From assembly GCF_900089775.1 (NCBI RefSeq), contig NZ_FLOB01000006.1:62001-126000 (forward strand): a DNA stretch of 64,000 nt. Reading direction: 5' to 3'. Shown one piece after another: positions 54,685-63,644 of this stretch. Each line of letters begins with the position of its first letter. Positions within the stretch are counted from its first letter, which is position 1. Position numbers and translations under genes: made by a program. A model generated the notes under the pieces. That model saw only the letters and a list, made by a program, of their open reading frames with translations, searched no databases and had not been told where the DNA came from. The DNA is from Marinomonas spartinae (GTDB lineage: Bacteria; Pseudomonadota; Gammaproteobacteria; Pseudomonadales; Marinomonadaceae).

Positions 54685-55455
54685 CTAACTTCTCCGTTTT
54701 CGGCTATTAAGACAGTGGGTATTGAAGAGGCTGTTATAGGCTAACAGATGGTTGGCCTCTTGTTGGTGCCCTAGGCTGTCCATCAGTAATGCGACGACTT
54801 CAGCAGTGGCAAATTGCATGCTGTGACTGGAGTGCCTGACTAAAAACGATCGCTGTGCTTCGCTGTTAATTTCCAAATGAGGGATGGCCTTTAGCCATTG
54901 GCTTTGATGAAACATTTTGCTGGCCTGTTTCCAAGTGCCATCTAGCACAATAAAGGTGTGTTTGTTGTCTTCTGGTGTTGTGGGCAGTGGTAAGCTTTGT
55001 GGCTGTCGGTTTTGTGATTGCGCGGTCGGGGTGTTGGGAAACAAGATGGAGCAATGCCCTTGGACGGCTTTAAGCTGCTTCACAAGGGGCTCTGGCGGCT
55101 GTGTTCTGTCCCAAATAAAGGCTTGTGTGTCGTTGGGGTATAAGTCGGCGATCAGCCTACCGCTATTGGTCGGTTTATGTATTTCATCACGATGGAAGAG
55201 CAGAATGAACTGGAAGGGGGGTTCGCTGGTTTTTCTGTGTTGGCAAAAGCAGGCAAATTCCGCCATCAAGCAGGAGGGGCAACGAATGGTATTAGAGCCA
55301 CGAGCGATGAAAGGACGCAATGCGTTTTGCTGACATTGTTGACGGAGTTTATCGACACAGTGTGGTGGGTGTTTTAGGAGCATAATGTGTTCTTGATCGG
55401 CATAGATGAGTTTTTTTGAGGGGAAACATTCTAGCGCACTTTTCGACAGAATCAT
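54685..55455 (-). CDS. tapT: tRNA-uridine aminocarboxypropyltransferase TapT (DTW domain)
   Basis: Adds the 3-amino-3-carboxypropyl group from SAM to uridine in tRNA (acp3U). The 256-aa protein shows a zinc-binding CPSCLMAEFACFC near residue 60 and LLFHRDEIHKPTNSGRLI. The DTW motif appears as VLDGTWKQASKMF near residue 170. Near the end are FLVRHSSHSMQFATAEVVALL. The true start is uncertain: the first 25 residues may be upstream sequence, with MLLKHPPHCVDKL an alternative. Confidence 0.88.
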   Translation of the reverse strand: MILSKSALECFPSKKLIYADQEHIMLLKHPPHCVDKLRQQCQQNALRPFIARGSNTIRCPSCLMAEFACFCQHRKTSEPPFQFILLFHRDEIHKPTNSGRLIADLYPNDTQAFIWDRTQPPEPLVKQLKAVQGHCSILFPNTPTAQSQNRQPQSLPLPTTPEDNKHTFIVLDGTWKQASKMFHQSQWLKAIPHLEINSEAQRSFLVRHSSHSMQFATAEVVALLMDSLGHQQEANHLLAYNSLFNTHCLNSRKRRS

Positions 55456-55618
55456 TGAAAATCAATGAGTAGGAAGCTCTTTTGGCTGTAATTTGCGCAT
55501 ATATTGACGAAAAATAAGCAAAAATTGAGGAATAAGATCTAAAGGTTAAGGGTTGTTCTGTTCGCGTCGGCGTTAGCAAGCTAAGGTGTGAGTTATATAT
55601 CTGTTATCTGAGTATTTT

Positions 55619-56383
55619 ATGAGTCGCTACATCTCGCCCGTGTTATACGTACTCCTGATGTTGGTAGGTTGCTTAGCTTTTATATCCATAGCCGGTGTTA
55701 GAGTGGGTGTGTTTGACCCTGTAACGGGGTTTGCGTTATTGAAAAAGAGCGTTATTGCTTCTCTTGTGTTGTCTTTATTAGCGGTGATTTCCTTGATCGT
55801 CTGCCGTAAAGAGTGCAATGCAGCGACCGCCCGTTTCTTCTATTTGGTGCTGGTGTTAACCCTGTTATACAGCGCTATGTGGATTATCTTTTATGTGCAG
55901 CGTTCTGGGCTGCCTGAAATTAACGATATCACGACGGATATGGTGACGCCTCCTGCTTATATAAACGTGAATTTTTTGCGTCATTCTGGTGAGAACAGTC
56001 TTTCTTACCATAAAGAATGGGCGAGTATTCAGAAAAAGTTTTATCCCAATGTAAAGCCTCTTTTGACCAACAAGAGCAAAGAGGTTGTGTTTCAAAAGGC
56101 ATTGAAACTGGTGCAGGATAACGATTGGGTGTTGGTTGCCTCTTATCCGGAAGTGGGTTTGATTGAAGCGACGGCAAGAACGCCCGTTTTTGGTTTTCGT
56201 GATGATGTAGTGATCCGCCTTATGACGACAGATAATGGCAAGACTCGTGTGGATATGCGTTCTTGTTCTCGAGTCGGTAAAGGGGATTTTGGCGTCAATG
56301 CAAAGCGTATTATTAAGTTCATGTCCTCGTTATCAGAGAGCCTGAATTCCGATCAAATGAAGCGGCTGCGTTTTCTTAATTAA
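55619..56383 (+). CDS. DUF1499 domain membrane protein
   Basis: 254 aa. Three N-terminal hydrophobic helices (YVLLMLVGCLAFISIAGV; VIASLVLSLLAVISLIV; FFYLVLVLTLLYSAMWIIFY) precede a periplasmic/cytoplasmic DUF1499 domain. That domain contains VLVASYPEVGLIEATARTPVF, GFRDDVVIRL and RVDMRSCSRVGKGDFGVNAK, with RIIKFMSSL near the end. Family identity is good; function unknown. Single gene upstream of a TetR regulator. Confidence 0.87.
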   Translation: MSRYISPVLYVLLMLVGCLAFISIAGVRVGVFDPVTGFALLKKSVIASLVLSLLAVISLIVCRKECNAATARFFYLVLVLTLLYSAMWIIFYVQRSGLPEINDITTDMVTPPAYINVNFLRHSGENSLSYHKEWASIQKKFYPNVKPLLTNKSKEVVFQKALKLVQDNDWVLVASYPEVGLIEATARTPVFGFRDDVVIRLMTTDNGKTRVDMRSCSRVGKGDFGVNAKRIIKFMSSLSESLNSDQMKRLRFLN

Positions 56384-56495
56384 GGGCTGGATTCTGCGTG
56401 GAACGGCTTTTGTGGTTTTTTAAGTGAAAATAGACTCGTGTTCATAATTGGGACAAGATAAACTCCAAAACGTACTGTTACCAAGAGGATGTTTT

Positions 56496-57083
56496 GTGAG
56501 CTCGCGTCAAACTCAAAAGGCCAATACTCGTGCCAAAATTAAGCGTATCGCCAAGCAAGCGTTTTTAGACAATGGCATCGAGAATACGAGCACGCGTTAT
56601 TTAAGCGCTCAGGCTGGCGTGTCTGTAGGTACTTTATTTGTTCATTTCCCAGATAAACTCTCCCTTGTAAAAGATATTTTCTTCGATGAAATGGACGTTG
56701 CTCTTCGTGAAGCGGCGGACGCACAAACACATTCCCTATCCCCAACCGATTATTTGTTGCAAATGGCTCAAGTTCTCTTTGCTTTTTATGATCAATACTC
56801 TGAATTTGCCCGTTTGGCTTTGTTTGATAGTTTGGCTCATGGGGGTTACCACAGTAAACAGCTTTCCGTGATGACGGAGGGAGTCACTAAGCGTTTTAAA
56901 GCGGTAGGCGTCGATGAAAAAACGGCCGTTATTTTTGCCGAAAACATGGCGGCGAATTTTTGTATGGTGTTGTTTGATGGTCTGCCTTCTGGTGTGCTGG
57001 GAGTGAAAGCAATTGAGCGTTTGAATAGTTTAAACTTGCCTTTTGATGTGTCTTTTAAAAATGCACAAAAGAAGACGGGTTAG
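56496..57083 (+). CDS. TetR family transcriptional regulator
   Basis: 195 aa from GTG at 56496, with AAGAGGATG upstream. The N-terminal helix-turn-helix is QAFLDNGIENTSTRYLSAQAG followed by VSVGTLFVHFPDKLSLVKDIFF. The ligand-binding C-terminal domain is not diagnostic. The stop overlaps the convergent radD stop by 4 bp. The regulated genes are unknown; no divergent neighbour gives a hint, as DUF1499 is upstream on the same strand. Confidence 0.88.
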   Translation: MSSRQTQKANTRAKIKRIAKQAFLDNGIENTSTRYLSAQAGVSVGTLFVHFPDKLSLVKDIFFDEMDVALREAADAQTHSLSPTDYLLQMAQVLFAFYDQYSEFARLALFDSLAHGGYHSKQLSVMTEGVTKRFKAVGVDEKTAVIFAENMAANFCMVLFDGLPSGVLGVKAIERLNSLNLPFDVSFKNAQKKTG

Positions 57084-58870
57084 TGGGTCTCGTTTGCTTT
57101 TCGATAAGGCCCTTGGTAATCAAATAACCGTTCACTTACCTGCCAGTAGTTTTTTTGTTTCTTAGCGATGACAAAATCTGGCGCAGGAAAGTAGGACTCA
57201 AACTTCATGGCGTCTTCTGGGGTATCAAACGTCAATGGATGAGTGCCATTGGCAATACGTCGACCAAACTGCTCATTAAAGCGCTGTCTGGATTTTTTCT
57301 GATTAAAAAAGAAAGATTCACTGAGCGTGCTGCCGTCTTCGTCGTGGTAGGTCACTTTGATGGCTTGCTCAGCCTTTAATAAGGTGAGTGTGATGCCGGA
57401 GCAACGTAGGACCTTGTTATTTTTTAAGTTGAGTGCGTTACGCAGCTGGTCGTCTGGGTCGATCAATCGCTCATGGCAGTGGGTGCAATGGCGTGCGGCG
57501 ATGTCGTTTTCTTCATTACAATGTGGGCAACGTTTGAAGGTAAACCGATAGGTGCATTCTTCTTCGCCATGAGGGGTGTCCATCAAGCCGTGGCAGCGAC
57601 GTCCAAAATGCTCAATAATATTGCCCTCACTGTCTTTTCTGCCCCAAAATATGTTGGCAAAGTCGCATTCAGGGCAATGTACTAAGACGGCTTCTGAGTC
57701 TTTGGTGGGTTTCTTTTCGCCCACTTCAGGTTGGAATATATTGTAGCCATTGTTGGTGTAATCCAAAATCAAGCAGTCTTTTTTGCCTGGACTTAAGCGC
57801 AAGCCTCGGCCGACGATTTGTTGAAATAAACTAATGGATTGGGTCGGACGTAAAATGGCGATGACATCCACATGGGGAGCATCGAACCCTGTTGTTAGTA
57901 CCGATACGTTCACCAAATATTTAATTTTTCTGGCTTTGAATTCATTGATTAATCTGTCCCGCTCTTTATTGGGTGTTTTACCTGTAATAAGGGCGATGGA
58001 CGATTCTTTTGTCGTGTCTGCTTGGTTGTGTTCTAGGTGTTTTAAATAGCCTACGATCTCGGTGGCGTGCTCAATGGTGGAAGCAAAAATCATTACGCCT
58101 TGGCGCTTCTGGCTTAGCTGCACGATCTGTTCCGTAATAGCTTGTGTGACTCGCGGGTGTTTGTGAATGAGTTCGTTTAACGCAATGGCATCGGTGTCTT
58201 GTTCACCATCTAAGCTTTCGGTGAGCAAGCTAAAGTCATAATGGGCAATGGCAGCATCATAGTGAATAGGTTTGGTTAAATAGCCGTTTTTCACCATATG
58301 TTGAAGCGGTAATTCGTAGATGCAGCGTTTAAAAAATGTATTGACGGCATCACGGACAAAACCATGATAGTGGCTGTGATAAATCCAACCAGATCCTAAT
58401 CGGTAAGGGGTGGCGGTTAACCCCAATATTCTGGTGTTGGGGTTTAATGCTAAAAAATGAGCGAGGGTTTTTTGGTATTGGCTGCCTTCTTCCATTTCAA
58501 CACGATGACATTCGTCAATGATGATGAGGCTAGCAGGCTGTTGAAACGCATCCAAATGAGCCGAAATAGACTGAATACTGGCGAACGTGGTTTTTTCCGT
58601 GGCGCTCTTTTGATTGAGTCCTGCGGAGAAAATGCCTGCTGATAAGCCCGTCGCGAGAAATTTGGCGTGATTTTGCTCGACCAATTCTTTTACATGGGCT
58701 AAGCAAATTACGCGACCGTGTGCTAAGCGGCTTAGCTCGGCAATGACTAGGCTTTTGCCCGCGCCGGTAGGTAAGACGATGACAGCTGGATCGGCACTTT
58801 TTCGAAAATGGGATAAGGTCGCGTTAACCGCTTGTTGCTGATAATCGCGAAGAACGTAGGGCTGTTTCAT
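57080..58870 (-). CDS. radD: RadD/YejH-type DEAD/DEAH helicase
   Basis: DNA repair helicase of superfamily 2. ATG at 58870 (MKQPYVLRDYQQQAVNATL) gives 596 aa. Walker A VLPTGAGKSLVIAEL, motif II LIIIDECHRVE (DECH), motif III LGLTATPYRLG, and motif VI IVGRGLRLSPGKKDCLILDY. Two zinc-binding groups follow: CPECDFANIFW with a later CHG, and CPHCNEENDIAARHCTHCHE. The order matches Escherichia coli RadD, which acts in recombination intermediates with RecA/SSB. Single gene. Confidence 0.93.
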   Translation of the reverse strand: MKQPYVLRDYQQQAVNATLSHFRKSADPAVIVLPTGAGKSLVIAELSRLAHGRVICLAHVKELVEQNHAKFLATGLSAGIFSAGLNQKSATEKTTFASIQSISAHLDAFQQPASLIIIDECHRVEMEEGSQYQKTLAHFLALNPNTRILGLTATPYRLGSGWIYHSHYHGFVRDAVNTFFKRCIYELPLQHMVKNGYLTKPIHYDAAIAHYDFSLLTESLDGEQDTDAIALNELIHKHPRVTQAITEQIVQLSQKRQGVMIFASTIEHATEIVGYLKHLEHNQADTTKESSIALITGKTPNKERDRLINEFKARKIKYLVNVSVLTTGFDAPHVDVIAILRPTQSISLFQQIVGRGLRLSPGKKDCLILDYTNNGYNIFQPEVGEKKPTKDSEAVLVHCPECDFANIFWGRKDSEGNIIEHFGRRCHGLMDTPHGEEECTYRFTFKRCPHCNEENDIAARHCTHCHERLIDPDDQLRNALNLKNNKVLRCSGITLTLLKAEQAIKVTYHDEDGSTLSESFFFNQKKSRQRFNEQFGRRIANGTHPLTFDTPEDAMKFESYFPAPDFVIAKKQKNYWQVSERLFDYQGPYRKANETH

Positions 58871-59014
58871 GGCTGCGAAAAATAGCACGACTCAATGTTG
58901 TTGGGAAGCATGACGCCAGTCACTTATCGGTAACGAAATTCGTGTGTTATGGCGTGTGCTACAGTATCATAATGCTTTGGCAATAATGCCGTTTTTAATG
59001 CGAATGAAATTGAT

Positions 59015-59731
59015 ATGACTTGTGATACGACCCTTTCTCAGCTTGATGCGGCTGAGCTATTGCCTGATGATTTGCCTGAACGATTATTGCCTGCGTTTAG
59101 CCGCATTGAGCCGTTTGCCCTGTTACTGAACGATTTGCAGACCAAAGGCTGGAGCATTCAGGACGACTTTTTTTCGCAGGCGTTTACGGAAAAGCTGATG
59201 GAAGAGGCGCAAAGTATTCGCAATGCCACCATGTTGCAAGCGGGTATTGGCCGTAAACAGGATCACCAAGTCGCCTTGGATGCGCGCCGTGATTATATCC
59301 AATGGATTGACCCAGTAACCCCCACCCGTAAAACCTTTTTGGATGAAATGGAAGCATTGCGTGTTGTGTTGAATCGTCAGTTCTTCTTGGGGCTGTTTGA
59401 TTACGAAGCCCACTTTGCTCGCTATGAAAAAGGCGCGTTCTATGAAAAGCATCTTGATGCCTTTAAGGGGAAAAGCAACCGCGTGTTATCCACGGTTTTG
59501 TATCTTAACGATGATTGGCAAGACGGGGATGGTGGTGAGCTTGTGGTGTACGACGAGCATAATCCTGATGTGGAAATAGGGCGTTTTTTCCCGAAAAAGG
59601 GTCGGCTGGCAGTGTTTTTAAGTGAGAATTTTTACCACGAGGTCAAGGTGGCGAAGCGCACTCGCCACAGTATTGCCGGATGGTTTCGTGTTAATAACAC
59701 TACTGCGAAGACTCTCGACCCAGATCAATAA
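59015..59731 (+). CDS. 2-oxoglutarate/Fe(II)-dependent oxygenase (prolyl 4-hydroxylase type)
   Basis: 238 aa; non-haem iron dioxygenase using 2-oxoglutarate. Metal ligands HxD in FYEKHLDAFKG (about residue 147) and the distal His in NFYHEVKVAKR; 2-oxoglutarate Arg in RTRHSIAGWFRVN. LSTVLYLNDDWQDGDGGELVVYD is the typical strand region. Substrate unknown; related bacterial proteins hydroxylate EF-Tu or other proteins. Upstream of trhO on the same strand but separated by 141 bp with its own ribosome-binding site. Confidence 0.9.
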   Translation: MTCDTTLSQLDAAELLPDDLPERLLPAFSRIEPFALLLNDLQTKGWSIQDDFFSQAFTEKLMEEAQSIRNATMLQAGIGRKQDHQVALDARRDYIQWIDPVTPTRKTFLDEMEALRVVLNRQFFLGLFDYEAHFARYEKGAFYEKHLDAFKGKSNRVLSTVLYLNDDWQDGDGGELVVYDEHNPDVEIGRFFPKKGRLAVFLSENFYHEVKVAKRTRHSIAGWFRVNNTTAKTLDPDQ

Positions 59732-59872
59732 TCACTTTCTCTGCTATGTCGTTTAGGTCGCCCCGTGTACGAAGCCGCAAATCAGACTCGAAATGTCCTG
59801 AAAAAATCTCTATAATGCGCCGCTTGTTTAATTGCTCTGGTTTTACGTTCCAGACCGCATAGGAGAAAGAAA

Positions 59873-60868
59873 GTGTCTAAAGTTGTTGTTTGTGCACTCT
59901 ACAAATTTGTCGAGTTGCCCCATTTTGAATCTTTACGTGAACCGCTACAGGCGGTGTTAGAAGACAACGGCATTCGCGGTACCTTATTGCTGGCTAGTGA
60001 AGGCATCAATGGTACGGTGGCTGGGTCGCGCGAAGGTATTGATGCGATGTTGGCGTGGTTGGATCAACAGCCAGGCTTAGAAAACATTGGCTATAAAGAA
60101 TCTTTCGATGACGCTATGCCTTTCTATCGCACCAAAGTGAAATTGAAAAAAGAAATCGTCACCATGGGGATTGAAGGTATCGATCCTAAGCGTGTGGTGG
60201 GGACGTACGTCAAGCCAACGGAATGGAACAATCTTATCTCTGATCCAGATGTGGTGTTAATCGATACCCGTAACGATTATGAATACCAAATCGGTACCTT
60301 CAAAAACGCGGTGAACCCTAAAACGGACACTTTCCGTCAATTCCCAAGTTATGTGGAAGAAAATTTAGACCCGACTAAGCACAAAAAAGTGGCCATGTTT
60401 TGTACTGGTGGGATTCGTTGTGAGAAATCTACCGCTTTCTTAAAAGAGCAGGGTTTTGAAGAGGTTTACCATCTTGAGGGCGGTATTCTTAAGTATTTAG
60501 AAGAAGTGCCACAGGAAGAGTCCATGTGGGAAGGCGACTGTTTTGTGTTTGATAACCGTGTATCGGTAAACCATAGCTTGGAAAAAGGACAATATGACCA
60601 GTGTCATGCTTGTCGTATGCCAATCACCGAAGAAGAAAAGCAAGACGAGCGCTACCAGCAAGGGGTTAGCTGCCCACATTGTTTTGATAAATACACGGAT
60701 GAACAGCGCCAGCGTTTTATTGAGCGTGAGCGCCAAGTGCAATTAGCCAAAGAGCGCGGCGAAGCCCATATTGGGGCAGAAGTCATGGATGCCGTGGAAA
60801 AACACCGTCGTGAAAAAGAGCTAGAGCGTGAGCGCCAGCGTAAAATTCATGAGCAAAAGGTAAATTAA
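59873..60868 (+). CDS. trhO: tRNA uridine 5-hydroxylase TrhO (YceA)
   Basis: Oxygen-dependent formation of 5-hydroxyuridine at tRNA wobble positions. GTG start at 59873 with AGGAGAAAGAAA upstream; 331 aa. The N-terminal acylphosphatase-like part has [19 protein letters not shown]; then [15 protein letters not shown]. The rhodanese domain has [20 protein letters not shown] and active-site Cys in [16 protein letters not shown]. The C-terminal zinc-like stretch [20 protein letters not shown] is followed by GVSCPHCF. The length fits TrhO. Confidence 0.94.
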   Translation: MSKVVVCALYKFVELPHFESLREPLQAVLEDNGIRGTLLLASEGINGTVAGSREGIDAMLAWLDQQPGLENIGYKESFDDAMPFYRTKVKLKKEIVTMGIEGIDPKRVVGTYVKPTEWNNLISDPDVVLIDTRNDYEYQIGTFKNAVNPKTDTFRQFPSYVEENLDPTKHKKVAMFCTGGIRCEKSTAFLKEQGFEEVYHLEGGILKYLEEVPQEESMWEGDCFVFDNRVSVNHSLEKGQYDQCHACRMPITEEEKQDERYQQGVSCPHCFDKYTDEQRQRFIERERQVQLAKERGEAHIGAEVMDAVEKHRREKELERERQRKIHEQKVN

Positions 60869-60875
60869 TTGCCTG

Positions 60876-60902
60876 TGACTCACTCAGGGCCTCTGGGTGA
60901 GT
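60876..60902 (+). terminator. Hairpin after trhO
   Basis: GACTCACTCAG and CTGGGTGAGTC pair across GGCCT with one mismatch, just after the trhO stop. No T-run follows, so termination may be weak. The dnaX promoter lies in the remaining 150 bp. Confidence 0.45.
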
Positions 60903-61052
60903 CGATTGATTAAATGCTAACCTACTGATCTATAAAATGATATTTTTAGTATTATCCCCATCTTAACGCTGCAAAACTTGAGTTTGAATGGTTTCGAAAT
61001 TGCTCGGACTGCCGTACAATAAAAAATCGCTTTTTATTAGCCAGTATCTATC

Positions 61053-63296
61053 ATGAGTTATCAAGTTTTAGCACGTAAATGGCGTCCGCAGACGTTTCTT
61101 GAAATGGCTGGGCAAGACCATGTCCTTCAAGCATTGGTCAATGCTTTGCGCCAGCAGCGTCTTCATCACGCTTATTTATTTAGTGGTACACGCGGTGTGG
61201 GGAAAACCACCATCGCCCGTATTTTTGCTAAATGCTTAAACTGCGAAACCCATGGTATTTCCCCTGAGCCTTGTGGCACCTGTGACAGTTGTGTCGAAAT
61301 TGCCGAAGGGCGTTTTGTCGATTTGATTGAGGTTGATGCGGCGTCTCGAACCAAGGTCGAAGATACCCGCGAACTTCTGGAAAATGTGCAATATGCGCCC
61401 ACTCGTGGCCGCTTTAAAGTCTATTTGATCGACGAAGTGCACATGCTATCGACCCATTCTTTTAACGCCTTGTTAAAAACCCTGGAAGAGCCGCCGCCAC
61501 ATGTTAAATTCTTATTAGCGACGACGGATCCACAAAAGCTTCCAGTGACGATTTTGTCGCGCTGTTTGCAGTTCAACCTGAAAAATATGTCGCCACAGCG
61601 AGTGGTGGACTATCTACAAACGGTGCTGAATTCCGAACAAGTTTCCTTTGATATGCCTGCGTTATGGCAAATCGGTCAAGCCGCGAACGGCAGTATGCGT
61701 GATGCGCTAAGTTTGACGGATCAAGCCATTGCCTTTGGTAACGGCACGATTACGGAAACCGGTGTAACGGCCATGTTAGGGTTGGTGAATCAGTCCCAAG
61801 TGATGGATTTGCTGGAAAGTGTGGCCGCTAAGAATGCCGCTGACGTGTTACAACGAGTGGAATTGCTTGCCGATTATCAACCGGATTTTTCCGCCATTTG
61901 TGGCAGTTTGCTGGACGTCTTGCACCGAGTGGCGATTGAGCAGCAAGTGCCAGGTGCCTTGTTGGATCAGTTGGGCGACCTTGCTCGTATCCAACATATC
62001 GCCGCGACAGTGAGCGCTGAAGAAATTCAGATGATGTATCAAAGTTTATTGATCGGTCGTCGTGATTTACATTTGGCGCACACGGCACGTTCTGGCTTTG
62101 AGATGTTGATGCTCCGCTTGATCGCTTTTCGTCCGGCCCCCCCGATGAGGGTGAGTCATGCCACGCCACCGCAATCGTACCAGACAGAGGTTGGCCAGCC
62201 GACAGCCGTTGCCGATGGGCCGACTCAAGCACATTCGTCAGTCTCTCCAGAGGCTGAATTGTCTGAACAGAGTACTGTACAAACTGAAGACAGAGCTGAG
62301 TTGACTGGAAATAGCCCTGAATTGACCGAAGACAGTTTTGAATCGGCTAGAGACGACGCTGAGTTGTCCAATCCTATCAGAGAGTCAGTACCTGAATCTG
62401 AGCGTCCCCCTTGGGAAGATTCTCCTGAACTGGGGCCGATGGTCCCGCAAGCCTCACAAGATGATGAGGTTTCGCCGCTATCCGCTGCGGATAATACGAC
62501 CAATGAGCGCGCTCAAATAAAAACAGATTCCTCCTCTGAACCCGTAACGGAGCCAGAGCAGGAAAGTAGGACAGATGAAAGTCAGCCGCAAGATGTCATA
62601 CCGCCATCGAGCAAACATATTGAAGCGGTCGTTGAAAAAGTAAAAGCCGCCGCTATAGAAGAGGATGAGGACGACGAAGAGGATGAAGAAGAGGCAGAGG
62701 AACGAGCCATTGCCGATGTGTCTGATCCTTTTAATCCGGCGGCGGATTTGGTTGAAGCCCTTGGTCATTCAGATAGTGATGAGCCTTCTACTGAGGAAGA
62801 GGCCGCTCCGGAAGAAGTCGAGGCCAATGTGCCTGCTCACAGAAAGCAGGATACAGTGTCTCAGCCAGCATTGGGGATGCCGTTGCCTGAAATTGCCCAC
62901 TATCAAGATCTTACTATGGAGCTTTGGTGGCTGGTGGCCCCTAGGTTGCCATTAACGGGGCTAGTACAAAATATATTAATGAATTCGAGTTTGGTTGACG
63001 CAAGCGAGCAAGGGGTTCGTTTGGAGGTGCCATTAGAGTATGGCCATATGTTGAACCAAACACGTTATGAGCAAATACAAGGCGCCTTAAGCGACTTTTT
63101 CTCTCTGCACGTACCTTTGATCATCGATACGGTTGAAGATACAAGGGGCGTTACCGCTGAGGAGTTTGCCGCCAGCAAGCGCGCGGAAGCGTTGCAAGTG
63201 GCGATTGATCATCTTAATTCGCACCCAGTTGTGCAAGCTTTATCGCAGACGATGGGCGCACAACTGATTTATGATACTGTTAAAGTGAAAGCTTAA
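61053..63296 (+). CDS. dnaX: DNA polymerase III subunits gamma and tau
   Basis: Clamp-loader ATPase of the replicative polymerase. 747 aa. Walker A SGTRGVGKTTIARIF, zinc-binding CLNCETHG...CGTCDSC, Walker B LIDEVHMLSTHSFNAL, sensor LLATTDPQKLPVTILSRC. Domain III ends near residue 360. A long, very acidic linker (about residues 370-590, with repeated Glu/Asp/Ser) precedes the C-terminal tau domain V that binds the polymerase alpha subunit. No classical A-AAA-AAG slippery site is seen, so a gamma product by frameshifting is not evident. Followed by ebfC after 12 bp. Confidence 0.95.
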   Translation: MSYQVLARKWRPQTFLEMAGQDHVLQALVNALRQQRLHHAYLFSGTRGVGKTTIARIFAKCLNCETHGISPEPCGTCDSCVEIAEGRFVDLIEVDAASRTKVEDTRELLENVQYAPTRGRFKVYLIDEVHMLSTHSFNALLKTLEEPPPHVKFLLATTDPQKLPVTILSRCLQFNLKNMSPQRVVDYLQTVLNSEQVSFDMPALWQIGQAANGSMRDALSLTDQAIAFGNGTITETGVTAMLGLVNQSQVMDLLESVAAKNAADVLQRVELLADYQPDFSAICGSLLDVLHRVAIEQQVPGALLDQLGDLARIQHIAATVSAEEIQMMYQSLLIGRRDLHLAHTARSGFEMLMLRLIAFRPAPPMRVSHATPPQSYQTEVGQPTAVADGPTQAHSSVSPEAELSEQSTVQTEDRAELTGNSPELTEDSFESARDDAELSNPIRESVPESERPPWEDSPELGPMVPQASQDDEVSPLSAADNTTNERAQIKTDSSSEPVTEPEQESRTDESQPQDVIPPSSKHIEAVVEKVKAAAIEEDEDDEEDEEEAEERAIADVSDPFNPAADLVEALGHSDSDEPSTEEEAAPEEVEANVPAHRKQDTVSQPALGMPLPEIAHYQDLTMELWWLVAPRLPLTGLVQNILMNSSLVDASEQGVRLEVPLEYGHMLNQTRYEQIQGALSDFFSLHVPLIIDTVEDTRGVTAEEFAASKRAEALQVAIDHLNSHPVVQALSQTMGAQLIYDTVKVKA

Positions 63297-63308
63297 TTGG
63301 AGACGACT

Positions 63309-63635
63309 ATGTTTAAAGGTGGAATGGGTAACATGATGCGCCAAGCGCAGAAAATGCAGGAAAATATGCAAAAAGCCCAAGAAGAAGTGGCCAATATGGA
63401 AGTTGAAGGCCAAGCAGGTGCAGGTCTTGTAAAAGTGGTTATGACGGGCCGTCATGATGTCAAACGTGTTTCCATTGACGACTCTTTGTTTGAAGACGAC
63501 AAAGAAATGCTAGAAGATTTGGTGGCGGCTGCGATGAACGACGCTGTTCGTAAAATCGAAGTGGGTCAAAAAGAAAAAATGGAAGCGGCGACGGCTGGCA
63601 TGTCTCTTCCACCTGGTTTCAAAATGCCGTTCTAG
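63309..63635 (+). CDS. ebfC: YbaB/EbfC family nucleoid-associated protein
   Basis: 108 aa from ATG at 63309 ([20 protein letters not shown]), with GGAGAC upstream. The N-terminal helical part [18 protein letters not shown] and then [30 protein letters not shown] is the YbaB/EbfC fold. The C-terminal helix is [20 protein letters not shown]. Binds DNA without strong sequence preference. The dnaX-ebfC-recR order is the standard one in gammaproteobacteria. Confidence 0.96.
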   Translation: MFKGGMGNMMRQAQKMQENMQKAQEEVANMEVEGQAGAGLVKVVMTGRHDVKRVSIDDSLFEDDKEMLEDLVAAAMNDAVRKIEVGQKEKMEAATAGMSLPPGFKMPF

Positions 63636-63644
63636 GAGAAGCGC

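Noticed and set aside
60869-61052. SRP RNA (ffs) upstream of dnaX
   Set aside because: In some gammaproteobacteria ffs lies near dnaX, but the GGTGxx...domain IV sequence is not seen; only a terminator-like hairpin is present.
62100-62660. Programmed -1 frameshift for gamma in dnaX
   Set aside because: I looked for A-AAA-AAG or similar with a following hairpin; the A-rich spots in this stretch do not fit the frame.
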